A program made the translations under genes and the position numbers. From Calditrichota bacterium (GTDB taxonomy: Bacteria; Calditrichota; Calditrichia; Calditrichales; Calditrichaceae), in assembly GCA_024278755.1 (NCBI GenBank), contig JAJRSO010000009.1, forward strand, positions 1 to 48,886: a stretch of DNA of 48,886 bases. The letters are read 5' to 3'. This document shows, one piece after another, positions 18,403 through 26,541 of this stretch (positions are counted from its first letter, which is position 1; every line of letters begins with the position of its first letter). The notes under the pieces are model-generated. The model searched no databases, had not been told where the DNA came from, and saw only the letters and a list, made by a program, of their open reading frames with translations.

Positions 18403-18849
18403 ATGAATTTGCTGGAAGAAATTTTCAAAAAACAATACGAACTAAATAAACGCATTTTAAAAGAACGCCATGGACAGGATTACGACCGTCTATGTGATCA
18501 AAATGAAAACGATCCCGAAACAGCCCAACAGCGTATCGAATGGATTCTTAATTACAACCGCGCCCAAATTCATGAATCCATCGAATTGGAAGACTCTCTG
18601 CCTTGGAAATGGTGGAAAGATATGGATGAGATCGACTGGGAAAATGTTCGTATCGAACTTATTGACGAACTGCATTTTTGGGTCAGTAAGTGCCAGTTGG
18701 TCGGTTTAAATCCGGAGAGTCTGGCCGATCTATATCTTAAAAAGAACAAGCTTAACCAGGTGCGTCAGGATAAAGGGTACGGCAGCACATATAGTAAATA
18801 CGACGAAAATGGCGTTGAGGACAATAAACGGATGGACGAATTATTATAG
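18403..18849 (+). CDS. Dimeric dUTPase (all-alpha NTP pyrophosphatase family)
   Basis: A 148-aa all-alpha nucleotide pyrophosphatase of the dimeric dUTPase type. The metal-binding pattern is visible: E-x2-E in HESIELEDS, then LPWKWWKDMD, then ELIDELHFW (E-x2-D plus HF). The tail KKNKLNQVRQDKGYGSTY matches the family's conserved KN-N-RQ-GY segment. It would hydrolyse dUTP to dUMP, keeping uracil out of DNA and feeding dUMP to ThyX (43324-44244). GGTGGAG lies five bases before the ATG. It ends in TAG and its last six bases overlap the convergent bcp gene. Confidence 0.85.
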   Translation: MNLLEEIFKKQYELNKRILKERHGQDYDRLCDQNENDPETAQQRIEWILNYNRAQIHESIELEDSLPWKWWKDMDEIDWENVRIELIDELHFWVSKCQLVGLNPESLADLYLKKNKLNQVRQDKGYGSTYSKYDENGVEDNKRMDELL

Positions 18850-19323
18850 TTTGCCGCCGGTTTCGCGTAACGCCTTTAAATCATTTAAAACATCTAAATG
18901 GTGTTCTTTTACCTTTACCTTCGGATACATTTTTACGATTTTACCGTTCGGGCCGATTATAAAGGTGGAACGGACAATACCCATATATTTTTTTCCGTAT
19001 AGTTTTTTCTTTTGCCATACCCCAAAGGCTTCGCATACGCTTCCGTCTTCATCGCTAAGCAAGGGAAAGCGCACATCGTATTTATCGGCAAACTTTTTTT
19101 GACGTGTAACAGAATCTCGGCTAATTCCTAAAACAACCGTATCGAGTTTGTTAAATTCCGGCAGAGTTTCTTCAAAGTTACAGGTTTCGGTGGTACATCC
19201 AGGCGTCATGGCTTTTGGATAAAAATAGACAACCACATATTTCCCTTTATAATCGGCTAAATGAACGTTATTTCCGTTTTGATCCGGTAAGATAAAATCC
19301 GGCGCATTTTCGGTTTCCGTCAT
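18844..19323 (-). CDS. bcp: Thioredoxin-dependent peroxiredoxin, Bcp/PrxQ type
   Basis: A 159-aa peroxiredoxin that reduces peroxides with a thiol. The catalytic Cys43 is in MTPGCTTETC and the resolving Cys48 is five residues later, the PrxQ pattern. The thioredoxin-like fold is seen in YVVVYFYPKAMTPG, and VVLGISRDSV and FPLLSDEDG follow as usual. Its 3' end overlaps that of the dUTPase gene on the other strand. It ends in TAA. A second peroxidase, Tpx, lies at 23697. Confidence 0.94.
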   Translation of the reverse strand: MTETENAPDFILPDQNGNNVHLADYKGKYVVVYFYPKAMTPGCTTETCNFEETLPEFNKLDTVVLGISRDSVTRQKKFADKYDVRFPLLSDEDGSVCEAFGVWQKKKLYGKKYMGIVRSTFIIGPNGKIVKMYPKVKVKEHHLDVLNDLKALRETGGKL

Positions 19324-19962
19324 ATTTAATTCCTTTATATATACAAATTGTAAAATAATTCTTACAGGTTGTTTTGGTTTTATAAGCGTTTTTTACCTGT
19401 AAATATTTCCTGAATGTATATTGAAAATCCAAGAACTGAAAAAACAGAACGAGGTGTACGTTTATAACTTATCAACAGTAATTTAAAGTAAAGCTTCAAA
19501 GAAGCCATAAATAAAGATTTTAAAAAGAAATTCACCGGGGAAGATCGAGGCAATATAAAACAAATATAAACTATATGTTATAAGCCATAATCTTAAATTT
19601 AAACGTAGTATAAAGAAATATCAAAAAAAGCGACTTCTCCGAATAATTACTTTTGCACAAGTTATCCACATTTTGTTAACAATGAGAAAACGGTTATTTG
19701 TCCTTCCTGTCAACTATTTATTAAAACAACCGGAATGTCTGGCGCGTCCCAATGAATTAAAGAGATCAAGTTTAAAGCCGAGAATATGAAACGCTAAAAA
19801 TAAGCGTGGCCATTGTGTGATGTTGGTCACACTCGTGTGCGTTTGATTTTGGTTTACTTGTTCAATCCACTTTTTAATATATGAATACGTTTTAATCTGA
19901 TGGTAAAAAATAATCCTTATTTTGGGTAGGGAAATCTAGTTACAGATCGGTAAAATTGAAAA
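19324..19962. other. AT-rich intergenic region with DnaA-box-like and palindromic sites
   Basis: No gene is seen in these 639 AT-rich bases. They contain a perfect DnaA-box sequence TTATCCACA (19662-19670), a near match TTATCAACA (19469-19477) about 190 bases away, and a perfect inverted repeat GTGTGA-N6-TCACAC (19815-19832). The region could be a large promoter area for the divergent flanking genes. A replication origin was considered, but two boxes are too few to claim it. Confidence 0.45.
19815..19832. promoter_or_regulatory. CRP/FNR-family-like operator
   Basis: The sequence TGTGATGTTGGTCACA (19816-19831) is exactly TGTGA-N6-TCACA, the consensus for CRP-type regulators, and the symmetry extends by one more base on each side. 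It sits about 130 bases upstream of the ORF at 19963. The cNMP-binding protein at 16381 lacks a DNA-binding domain, so the regulator would be encoded elsewhere. Confidence 0.5.
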
Positions 19963-20364
19963 ATGTTTTTATACGATAATTGGGAAATGAGTGAAATTCT
20001 GGATGATATCATCCTGGGCCGGGGGGTAAAGCGCTCGGTGCACGATCTGGAATATGATAATTTTTTATTTACCGGTTTGTTTATCGATCGCCTTCGTCTG
20101 TATAAATTTCGTCCGCTTCCGTTAAGCAAGGTGGAAATTGAAATCGGGCAGCGGGCGCCAGCCTTCCTCGTTAACGGTAAAACGGCAATTTTTGGATATG
20201 TTTTCTGGGAGGTCTTTTCGGATACAAAAAAACGGAAATTATTTGGTTCTGTAGTGAAAAATGAAAAGGGAGACTGGAAATATGTGCTGCAGGGAAACTC
20301 GGACAGTGTCGTTTTTGTAAATTTTGATAAAAAGGAAGAGATAGATATTTATCATCTTCTTTAA
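19963..20364 (+). CDS. Hypothetical protein (133 aa)
   Basis: An unrecognised soluble protein of 133 aa, mixed alpha and beta, with no signal peptide or TM segment. The ending (YVLQGNSDSVVFVNFDKKEEIDIY) looks like beta strands. No clear ribosome site precedes ATG 19963; a second ATG at 19987 is also possible. Its 3' end lies four bases from the convergent CDF transporter gene. Codon use looks like that of its neighbours, so I consider it real, without function. Confidence 0.6.
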   Translation: MFLYDNWEMSEILDDIILGRGVKRSVHDLEYDNFLFTGLFIDRLRLYKFRPLPLSKVEIEIGQRAPAFLVNGKTAIFGYVFWEVFSDTKKRKLFGSVVKNEKGDWKYVLQGNSDSVVFVNFDKKEEIDIYHLL

Positions 20365-20368
20365 ATAT

Positions 20369-21325
20369 TTAGACCTCCTTTTTTTCATACGGTTCAATAT
20401 GAATGGAAATAAATGTATCCGGACCGTACCTCTCTTTTAATTTATTTTCAACCTCGGAAGCAATATCGTGCGCCTCCACAATACTTAATCCCGCGTCGAC
20501 CGAGAGATGCATTTCAATGGCATAGTTGCTGCCGATTTTCCGTGTTTTCATATTATGCGGATTTATGGCGCCGGGAGTACTGGCGGCGGTTTGTAAAATA
20601 TCATCATTTATATCTTTATCGAGAGACGCTTCGGTTAATTCATAAATAGCGGTTTTAAAAATACCGGCGGCAAAATTTAAAATAAATATACTGATAAAAA
20701 AAGCGGCGGCCGGATCCAACAGACGCCATTTTGCTCCGAGAAAGATCGAACCGGCAATTCCGATGGTAACGGCAACGGAAGAAAGAGCGTCTGTGCGGTG
20801 GTGCCAGGCATTGGTTATAAGGGGTTGACTGTTTATGCGTTTCCCGGTGCGGAGTGTGTAGCGGTATAATCCCTCTTTTATGCCGATTGAGAGAAGAGCC
20901 GTCCAGAGTGTCATTAATTCCGGTATGGCCGGAAAGTGTCCCAGCGATATTTTGTAAATCGCCAGGCCGCTTTCGAACAACATCAATCCGCCGGCAAAGA
21001 AAAGTGTTAGCGTAATGGCCAGGGTGGTCAGCGTTTCGAACTTGCCATGTCCGTAATGGTGATTATCGTCTTTTGGCTTGTTAGCAATGCGCAGTCCGGC
21101 CAGAACCGCAATATCGCTTACAAAGTCCGAGAGAGAATGAATAGCGTCTGCCACAAGGGCGCTGCTGTGCCCCAGTATTCCGGCCGCAAATTTAATTGCC
21201 GTAAGGAATACATTCCACAAAATGCCAACTTTTGTTATATGTGCCGCCTGCTGGCCGCGTTCTAATTGGTTTTTCATAGTTTTAGCAATGTGTTTATGTC
21301 CGATGTCCACAGCTAACGGATTCAT
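20369..21325 (-). CDS. Cation diffusion facilitator family transporter
   Basis: A 318-aa CDF metal exporter with six TM helices and a cytoplasmic C-terminal metal-sensing domain. The transport-site motifs are HSLSD in TM2 (SSALVADAIHSLSD) and HHRTD in TM5 (TNAWHHRTDALSS), the H/D pairs used for Zn, Fe or Mn by this family. KPKDDNHHYGHGKFE between TM2 and TM3 is the conserved loop. Which metal is moved cannot be told. The start could be ATG 21325 or the later Met at residue 17 (MKNQLERG); neither has a clear ribosome site. It ends in TAA. Confidence 0.9.
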   Translation of the reverse strand: MNPLAVDIGHKHIAKTMKNQLERGQQAAHITKVGILWNVFLTAIKFAAGILGHSSALVADAIHSLSDFVSDIAVLAGLRIANKPKDDNHHYGHGKFETLTTLAITLTLFFAGGLMLFESGLAIYKISLGHFPAIPELMTLWTALLSIGIKEGLYRYTLRTGKRINSQPLITNAWHHRTDALSSVAVTIGIAGSIFLGAKWRLLDPAAAFFISIFILNFAAGIFKTAIYELTEASLDKDINDDILQTAASTPGAINPHNMKTRKIGSNYAIEMHLSVDAGLSIVEAHDIASEVENKLKERYGPDTFISIHIEPYEKKEV

Positions 21326-21380
21326 TCCGCTTATATGATTTTCCGTAATAAAAAGAGAAACCGAGTTTGTACCGATGCTA

Positions 21381-21965
21381 TTAATCAGCTGTCGGATTAT
21401 TTAATTCGGGAAACCGGGATTCATCAAAAATGAGTGCGGAAAAACGAAAAATCTCCGTTTCTTTATCATTCCACGAATCCGAAGGTAAACCCGCTTTGCG
21501 GCAGGTTTGCTCCAGAAAAGTATCCCGATCCCAATTATATTCTACGGCAACCTGCGGTAAAAGTAATCCCTCGTAAAATCCATTTTTAATGATTAAGCCG
21601 TCGCGCCCAATTTGGATTTCGGAAACATGACTTACAAGTTCCGGCGGCGTCAGTACGGAAATCTCCAAATCAATTTGCTTAAATTCTTCGAATGTCAATG
21701 CCGGGAAACGCGGATCATTAAAAGCGGCGGAAATCGCCAGATCGGCAACGGCATCCTGCAAAGGTTTAAACGCCTTTACATAGCCAATGCATCCGCGCAA
21801 TTCTTTGTTGATGTGCAGGGTGACAAAAGCGCCTGATTCCGTTTTTAGCGTCTCGGAAAAGTATGGAAGCCGCTCAGGACGTTTTCCCAGTAAATGCAGA
21901 CGGATAGAAGTACGCGCCAGTTTTAGTAAAAATATTTTTTCCTGATTATTTAAATCAAAAGACAT
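21381..21965 (-). CDS. AMMECR1 domain protein
   Basis: A 194-aa protein of the AMMECR1 family, found in all domains of life and of unsettled function; some archaeal and bacterial versions are fused to or located near MEMO and radical SAM genes. The hallmark LRGCIG is in NKELRGCIGYVKAFKPL, and NDPRFPALTFEEF is also conserved. ATG 21965 was chosen because GGTGGAG lies seven bases upstream; an in-frame upstream extension to 22031 has no such site. It ends in TAA. It is divergent from recQ. Confidence 0.88.
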   Translation of the reverse strand: MSFDLNNQEKIFLLKLARTSIRLHLLGKRPERLPYFSETLKTESGAFVTLHINKELRGCIGYVKAFKPLQDAVADLAISAAFNDPRFPALTFEEFKQIDLEISVLTPPELVSHVSEIQIGRDGLIIKNGFYEGLLLPQVAVEYNWDRDTFLEQTCRKAGLPSDSWNDKETEIFRFSALIFDESRFPELNNPTAD

Positions 21966-22086
21966 AATTATTCTCCACCTAACCAAAACTGCCAACAGAA
22001 GAAGTTTATCATTTATTTCCTCTAAAAACAATAGGGGCGGGAGTGCTTACTTTCGGTTGACAAAAAAGAGGAATCAGGGTAAACTG

Positions 22087-22128
22087 AACTGGGAACTGGG
22101 AACTGGGAACTGGGAACTGGGAACTGGG
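22087..22128. repeat. Heptanucleotide tandem repeat, 6 copies of AACTGGG
   Basis: Six perfect copies of the 7-mer AACTGGG in a row, ending three bases before the AAAGGA ribosome site of recQ. Copy number can change by slippage. The repeat is in a promoter/leader position between AMMECR1 and recQ. Confidence 0.95.
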
Positions 22129-22148
22129 AATAAAGGATATTGCATATT

Positions 22149-23594
22149 TTGCAAAGATTAGAAAATACACTTAAACAATATTTTGGTTTCGATGCATTTC
22201 GCGGACGCCAAAAAGAAATCATAGAAAACATTTTAAAGAGACAGCACGTGCTGGCCATCATGCCCACCGGATCCGGAAAATCCATTTTGTACCAGTTGCC
22301 TGCCTTGCTTCTGGATGATTTGACTCTGGTTATTTCTCCCCTGATTGCTTTGATGAAAGATCAGGTGGACGGACTGCGCAGGAAAAATATTGACGCCGCA
22401 TTCATTAATTCCAGTTTGGCTAAAAAAGAACGTGAGCAGCGCTATCAAAATGTTGCGGATGGAAAATATAAACTCCTCTTTGTCACGCCGGAACGATTCC
22501 GTAAAAAGGATTTTTTAGAGATTTTAAAAAAACGCACCATCAGCCTGCTGGCCGTGGACGAAGCGCACTGCATCAGCGAATGGGGGCACGACTTTCGGCC
22601 CGATTACACGCGACTGACGGAATTCCGTCAAATCATGAACAATCCGCTCACAATTGCCTTAACGGCAACGGCAACGCCCCAAGTGCAAAAAGACATCATC
22701 CGGCAGTTGGGATTAAAGCAAAACAAAATCACTATTTACAACGAAGGGATTAATCGTCCCAATTTATATCTTTCCGTTATCGATTTATGGGGAGAGGATG
22801 AAAAATTGCAGGCGATTCTTAATTTGATTAAGGAAAACCCAGGCAGTGGAATCATCTATTTCTCTTTGATTAAAGACCTGGAAAATATGAGCAATCTGCT
22901 CAGCCGGAATGGAAAGGACCATCTTGTTTACCACGGAGCGTTGGAAACCCGGCAGCGAAAGCATATTCAAAACCGGTTTATGGAAGGGAAAAACCAGCTT
23001 GTACTGGCAACCAATGCCTTTGGAATGGGCATCGACAAAGAAGATATCCGTTTTGTAATTCATGCTCAGATTCCCGGTTCGCTGGAATCGTATTACCAGG
23101 AGATCGGCCGCGCCGGTAGAGACGGTAAAAAATCGCTTTGTGTCCTGCTGTATGATGAGCAGGATTTAAATATTCAAATGGAATTCATCAAATGGCAAAA
23201 TCCCACGGCAGAGTTTTACAACCGTGCCTACCATCTGCTGCTTTCGGAAACGGAACGGGTAAACGCGGAAGGGCTGGATTATTTTAAAGAACAGCTTACC
23301 TTTAAAAACCGCCGCGATTACCGCGCCGAAACCGTACTGTCCATCCTGGATCGTTGGGCGGTGATCGAAGGTTCCGTTGAAACAAAAAATTTAACCGTAA
23401 TCAACGAACTGCCCGAACATTTATGCGACCCCTCTTTTATCGATCAGAAACTAAAAAACGAACAGATGAAACTGTTTAAAATGATGCAGTACGCCAAATT
23501 AAAAACCTGCCGCAAGGCCTGTGTTCACGATTATTTCGGCGTTCCCCATCCCCCAACCTGCGGCGCCTGCGACAGTTGCCGAGTCGGGTTTTGA
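22149..23594 (+). CDS. recQ: ATP-dependent DNA helicase RecQ
   Basis: A 3'-5' DNA helicase of about 480 aa. Walker A is MPTGSGKS near residue 40, the DEAH box is DEAHCISEWGHDFRPDY, motif V/VI is seen in GMGIDKEDIRFVIH and QEIGRAGRDG, and the RecQ zinc site is at the end (CRKACVHDYF ... CGACDSC). There is no HRDC domain, so it is shorter than E. coli RecQ (609 aa). No ATG fits the start. TTG 22149 lies 11 bases after AAAGGA, while TTG 22140 is only two bases after it, so I prefer 22149; the start is uncertain by three codons. The stop is TGA after CRVGF. Confidence 0.93.
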   Translation: MQRLENTLKQYFGFDAFRGRQKEIIENILKRQHVLAIMPTGSGKSILYQLPALLLDDLTLVISPLIALMKDQVDGLRRKNIDAAFINSSLAKKEREQRYQNVADGKYKLLFVTPERFRKKDFLEILKKRTISLLAVDEAHCISEWGHDFRPDYTRLTEFRQIMNNPLTIALTATATPQVQKDIIRQLGLKQNKITIYNEGINRPNLYLSVIDLWGEDEKLQAILNLIKENPGSGIIYFSLIKDLENMSNLLSRNGKDHLVYHGALETRQRKHIQNRFMEGKNQLVLATNAFGMGIDKEDIRFVIHAQIPGSLESYYQEIGRAGRDGKKSLCVLLYDEQDLNIQMEFIKWQNPTAEFYNRAYHLLLSETERVNAEGLDYFKEQLTFKNRRDYRAETVLSILDRWAVIEGSVETKNLTVINELPEHLCDPSFIDQKLKNEQMKLFKMMQYAKLKTCRKACVHDYFGVPHPPTCGACDSCRVGF

Positions 23595-23696
23595 ATTTAC
23601 CAACAATCTGGTGCCGAAAGAAAAACAGGAATAAAAACAAGGTTTGTTGAGTTATGCGAAGAGATACTCAAACAAACATTTTTATGGAGATATACA

Positions 23697-24197
23697 ATGG
23701 CAACAATTACCTTAAAGGGGAATCCCATCCATACCGTCGGCACTCTGCCGGAAATAGGAAGTCAGGCGTCCGATTTTAAACTTACCAAAACCGATTTATC
23801 CGATGCCGGGCTGGCCGATTTTAAAGGGAAACGCGTGGTTTTAAATATTTTTCCGAGCCTGGATACAGAAGTCTGTGCCACATCGGTACGTAAATTTAAC
23901 GCGGAAGCGGAAAAGCTGGAGAACACGGTTGTTTTATGCGCATCGCTGGATTTACCGTTTGCTCACAGCCGTTTTTGCAGTACCGAAGGTCTCGAAAACG
24001 TTATTTCTTTATCCGAGCTTCGGGATCGTCGTTTCGGCGAATCCTACGGCGTGCGTATTGCAGACGGTCCACTGGCCGGGTTGTTTTCACGCGCGGTGAT
24101 TATTATTGACGAAAATGGTAACGTTATTTACACCGAACAGGTTCCCGAAATTGTTCAGGAACCCAACTACGAAGCGGCCTTAAAGATTTTAGCTTAA
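23697..24197 (+). CDS. tpx: Thiol peroxidase
   Basis: A 166-aa atypical 2-Cys peroxiredoxin of the Tpx type. The peroxidatic Cys60 is in [15 protein letters not shown] and the resolving Cys94 in SRFC, the usual spacing for Tpx. It reduces lipid and other hydroperoxides with thioredoxin. TATGGAG precedes the ATG. A hairpin TCTCTGCC...GGCAGAGA (24211-24238) follows shortly after the TAA stop and is a likely terminator, so it is probably a single-gene unit. Together with bcp it gives two peroxidases within 5 kb. Confidence 0.95.
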   Translation: MATITLKGNPIHTVGTLPEIGSQASDFKLTKTDLSDAGLADFKGKRVVLNIFPSLDTEVCATSVRKFNAEAEKLENTVVLCASLDLPFAHSRFCSTEGLENVISLSELRDRRFGESYGVRIADGPLAGLFSRAVIIIDENGNVIYTEQVPEIVQEPNYEAALKILA

Positions 24198-24210
24198 TCC
24201 CCTTCTTATT

Positions 24211-24238
24211 TCTCTGCCTGGTTTATTCCGGGCAGAGA
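24211..24238 (+). terminator. Probable terminator of tpx
   Basis: An 8-bp stem TCTCTGCC (24211-24218) and GGCAGAGA (24231-24238), 13 bases after the tpx stop. The T run is poor (TGTTTG), so efficiency is uncertain. Confidence 0.55.
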
Positions 24239-24952
24239 TGTTTGACCATCCTAAATAAGTTTAAGAAAACTGTAAATCCGATTATAACACATACCCCCGA
24301 CACAGACCGTTGCGAAAAGAACTTTTAGCCGCGAATAAATTTGAACAGACAAGGCAATAAACACGGAAGAAGTTTAATCGGAAAAACCGGTATTCATGCG
24401 TGGCTGAAAAAGAAACGGCAAGGCATGTAAAGTTCTCCCGCAAAGACGGAAAAGGCGTCATCAGGAGCGCGGTGATCGTTTTTTGAAATTTTTTATGTTA
24501 CTGGGCGACAAATCTTCTTCATTTAAAATCTAAAATTTAATAGTAAACAAAGTCTAAGGAGTGCTTCGGACACAAGCTTCCCCGAGGAATGGGGAAATCC
24601 CGATCATTCGACCCGACTCACAACGGGTAACCGGAAAGAGGGGAGAGTAAGAGGAGCAACCCGGTTCACCTGGTTTTCCCTTTTTTGAAAACCTTAGATT
24701 TAAAGGACACTATAGAGGAGTTCACTATACAAACCACGAATTTACACGAATCTATTCAATGTAATTTCAATAAAACAATCCGTGTCTTTCTGTGGAAATC
24801 AATGGCTATGCCTTTTTAGACTGGACTCATAGATTGTACAGCAGCTATTATTTAAACGCCTGCCATATTCTCTTTTAGCATCTTTAAAAGAGGACTAAAT
24901 ATTACTATCTTGAACCACGGGCGGGATGCGAAACCTCAGGAGTAAAACAGGC
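24239..24952. other. Long intergenic region with a row of hairpins
   Basis: No gene is seen in this region between tpx and the MATE gene. From about 24560 to 24693 there are several adjacent stem-loops: GTGC-TTCG-GACAC (a UUCG tetraloop with one bulge), TTCCCC/GGGGAA, ACCCG/CGGGT, AACCGG (24629-24634) with CCGGTT (24661-24666), and GGTTTTC (24672-24678) with GAAAACC (24687-24693). This density suggests a structured RNA, but I do not recognise it. It does not fold like a tRNA. From 24722 to 24810 it carries dispersed-repeat-like text. Confidence 0.4.
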
Positions 24953-26314
24953 ATGCACAACAACGAACACAGCCTTGTTCATAAAAATCTGCACAAAACC
25001 ATTCTAAAATTATCCGTACCGGGTATGATCTCTTCCGTTCTGCAAACATTGTATCAACTAATAGACGCCTACTGGGTGGGCAAGCTTGGCGCCTCCGCCC
25101 TGGCTGCAATTGGCGGAAGTTCGTTTATTCTGTGGGCGGTGTATTCGTTAACGGCTTTCAGTAGCAACGGTATAACAACATTAACCGCGCAAAATATTGG
25201 CGCCGGCGCCCCCAAAAAAGCCCGTAACGCCGCCGCTCAGGGAATGGTAATCAGTACGGTTACTGCGCTTCTTCTTTTTTTAATCGTTTTTTTAAGTCAG
25301 AATTTTTTATATGAAATTATGGGTTTCATGTCTGCCGTTAAGGACTTGGCCCATCAATATATGGAAATTATATTGTTCGGACTGCTGTTCAGTTTTTGGT
25401 TTACCGGTCTGGAAGCGGCATTTCGCGGCATTGGCGATACGCACACGCCCATGTATATTTTAGCCGCTGCTCTAACGTTTAACGCCTTGTTGGATCCGCT
25501 TCTGATTTTTGGCTGGTACGGGTTTCCCGCTCTCGGAATCAGCGGCGCGGCCTGGGCGAGTGTTTTTGCACAACTTTCGGCTTTTTTATTAAGTGTGATT
25601 TTATTAAACCGAAAGAAATTTATCCCTAAATTTGAAACGCTTGGGAAACGAATTTTAGAACTAAAACTGATTTGGCGCATTCTGGAAATCGGCGCTCCCA
25701 TCGCGTTGGGCGGCTTCTTTTTTAGCTTAATTTATGTAGGATTAACGTCAATAATTTCCATGTACGGAACCAATGCCATTGCCGCAATCGGGGTTTGCCA
25801 TCGCATCGAAGGAATTGCCTGGTTTGCCTGTGTGGGGTTTTCAGCGGCCGCCGCCACTCTGGTCGGCCAGAATATCGGCGCGGCTAAAATTAGTGAGGCC
25901 GGGAAAGCAGCCTGGTGGGTCACGATTTACGGCGGGTCAACTCTTCTTTTTGTGTCGGCCATATTTTACTTTTTTCCGGCGCAATTAATGGCTGTATTCA
26001 CGCAAGACAGAGCGGTACAGGAGATAGGGGTGGAGTATTTTAAAATAATCGCTCTATTCGAAATATTTTTGGCCTTCGAAGTCATAATGGAAGGCGCTTT
26101 TAGCGGAGCCGGCTACACCCTGCCGGTAATGCTGGTAACCATTCCGGTAACGGCATTTCGCATTCCGCTTGCCTGGTTTTTGGCCGTAAAACTGGGAATG
26201 GGAACAAACGGCATCTGGTTATCCATTGCCGGAACCACGTTCCTAAAAGGCAGTCTGAATCTGTTTTTATTTTGGAAAGGCGTCTGGCGAAAAAATTTAC
26301 ATCCGAAGTACTGA
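24953..26314 (+). CDS. MATE family efflux transporter
   Basis: A 453-aa membrane protein with about 12 TM helices in the two-lobed MATE pattern: LHKTILKLSVPGMISSVLQTLYQLIDAYWVG at the start, and a repeat of this arrangement at the second half (LIWRILEIGAPIALGGF). Family members extrude drugs or metabolites in exchange for Na+ or H+. I place the start at ATG 24953, with AGGAG about 10 bases upstream; the in-frame ATG at 24926 has its GGCGGG too close. It ends in TGA. Confidence 0.92.
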   Translation: MHNNEHSLVHKNLHKTILKLSVPGMISSVLQTLYQLIDAYWVGKLGASALAAIGGSSFILWAVYSLTAFSSNGITTLTAQNIGAGAPKKARNAAAQGMVISTVTALLLFLIVFLSQNFLYEIMGFMSAVKDLAHQYMEIILFGLLFSFWFTGLEAAFRGIGDTHTPMYILAAALTFNALLDPLLIFGWYGFPALGISGAAWASVFAQLSAFLLSVILLNRKKFIPKFETLGKRILELKLIWRILEIGAPIALGGFFFSLIYVGLTSIISMYGTNAIAAIGVCHRIEGIAWFACVGFSAAAATLVGQNIGAAKISEAGKAAWWVTIYGGSTLLFVSAIFYFFPAQLMAVFTQDRAVQEIGVEYFKIIALFEIFLAFEVIMEGAFSGAGYTLPVMLVTIPVTAFRIPLAWFLAVKLGMGTNGIWLSIAGTTFLKGSLNLFLFWKGVWRKNLHPKY

Positions 26315-26541
26315 AATCAGAAATGACCTTTTGTGTGAAAGGTGCATTTTTACGAAGCTGTTCAAAAAGGTCATAAAAAGCAAAAAGAGTTGAAAAAAGA
26401 GAAGTAAACCTCCCGGTTTTTCGTGTAAAGATCCGCCGTTCGCAGTTAGGCATTAGAAAAGTCTACACATGCAAGAAAAAAAATATTTATTTGCGGAGCG
26501 GGATGCAGGATTTTACTTTTATGATTTTAAGGAGAAGAAAG

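Noticed and set aside
19324-19962. Replication origin
   Set aside because: Only one perfect and one near-match DnaA box were found, and no origin-linked genes lie nearby.
22087-22128. CRISPR array
   Set aside because: The unit is a 7-base tandem repeat without spacers.
23580-23640. Frameshifted extension of recQ after the TGA
   Set aside because: Another frame stays open for about 15 codons, but the zinc site is complete before the TGA and no HRDC domain follows.
24560-24693. tRNA-Sec (selC) gene
   Set aside because: There is no anticodon loop with TCA in a proper stem, no T-arm of the GGTTCGA type and no acceptor stem that pairs across the region.
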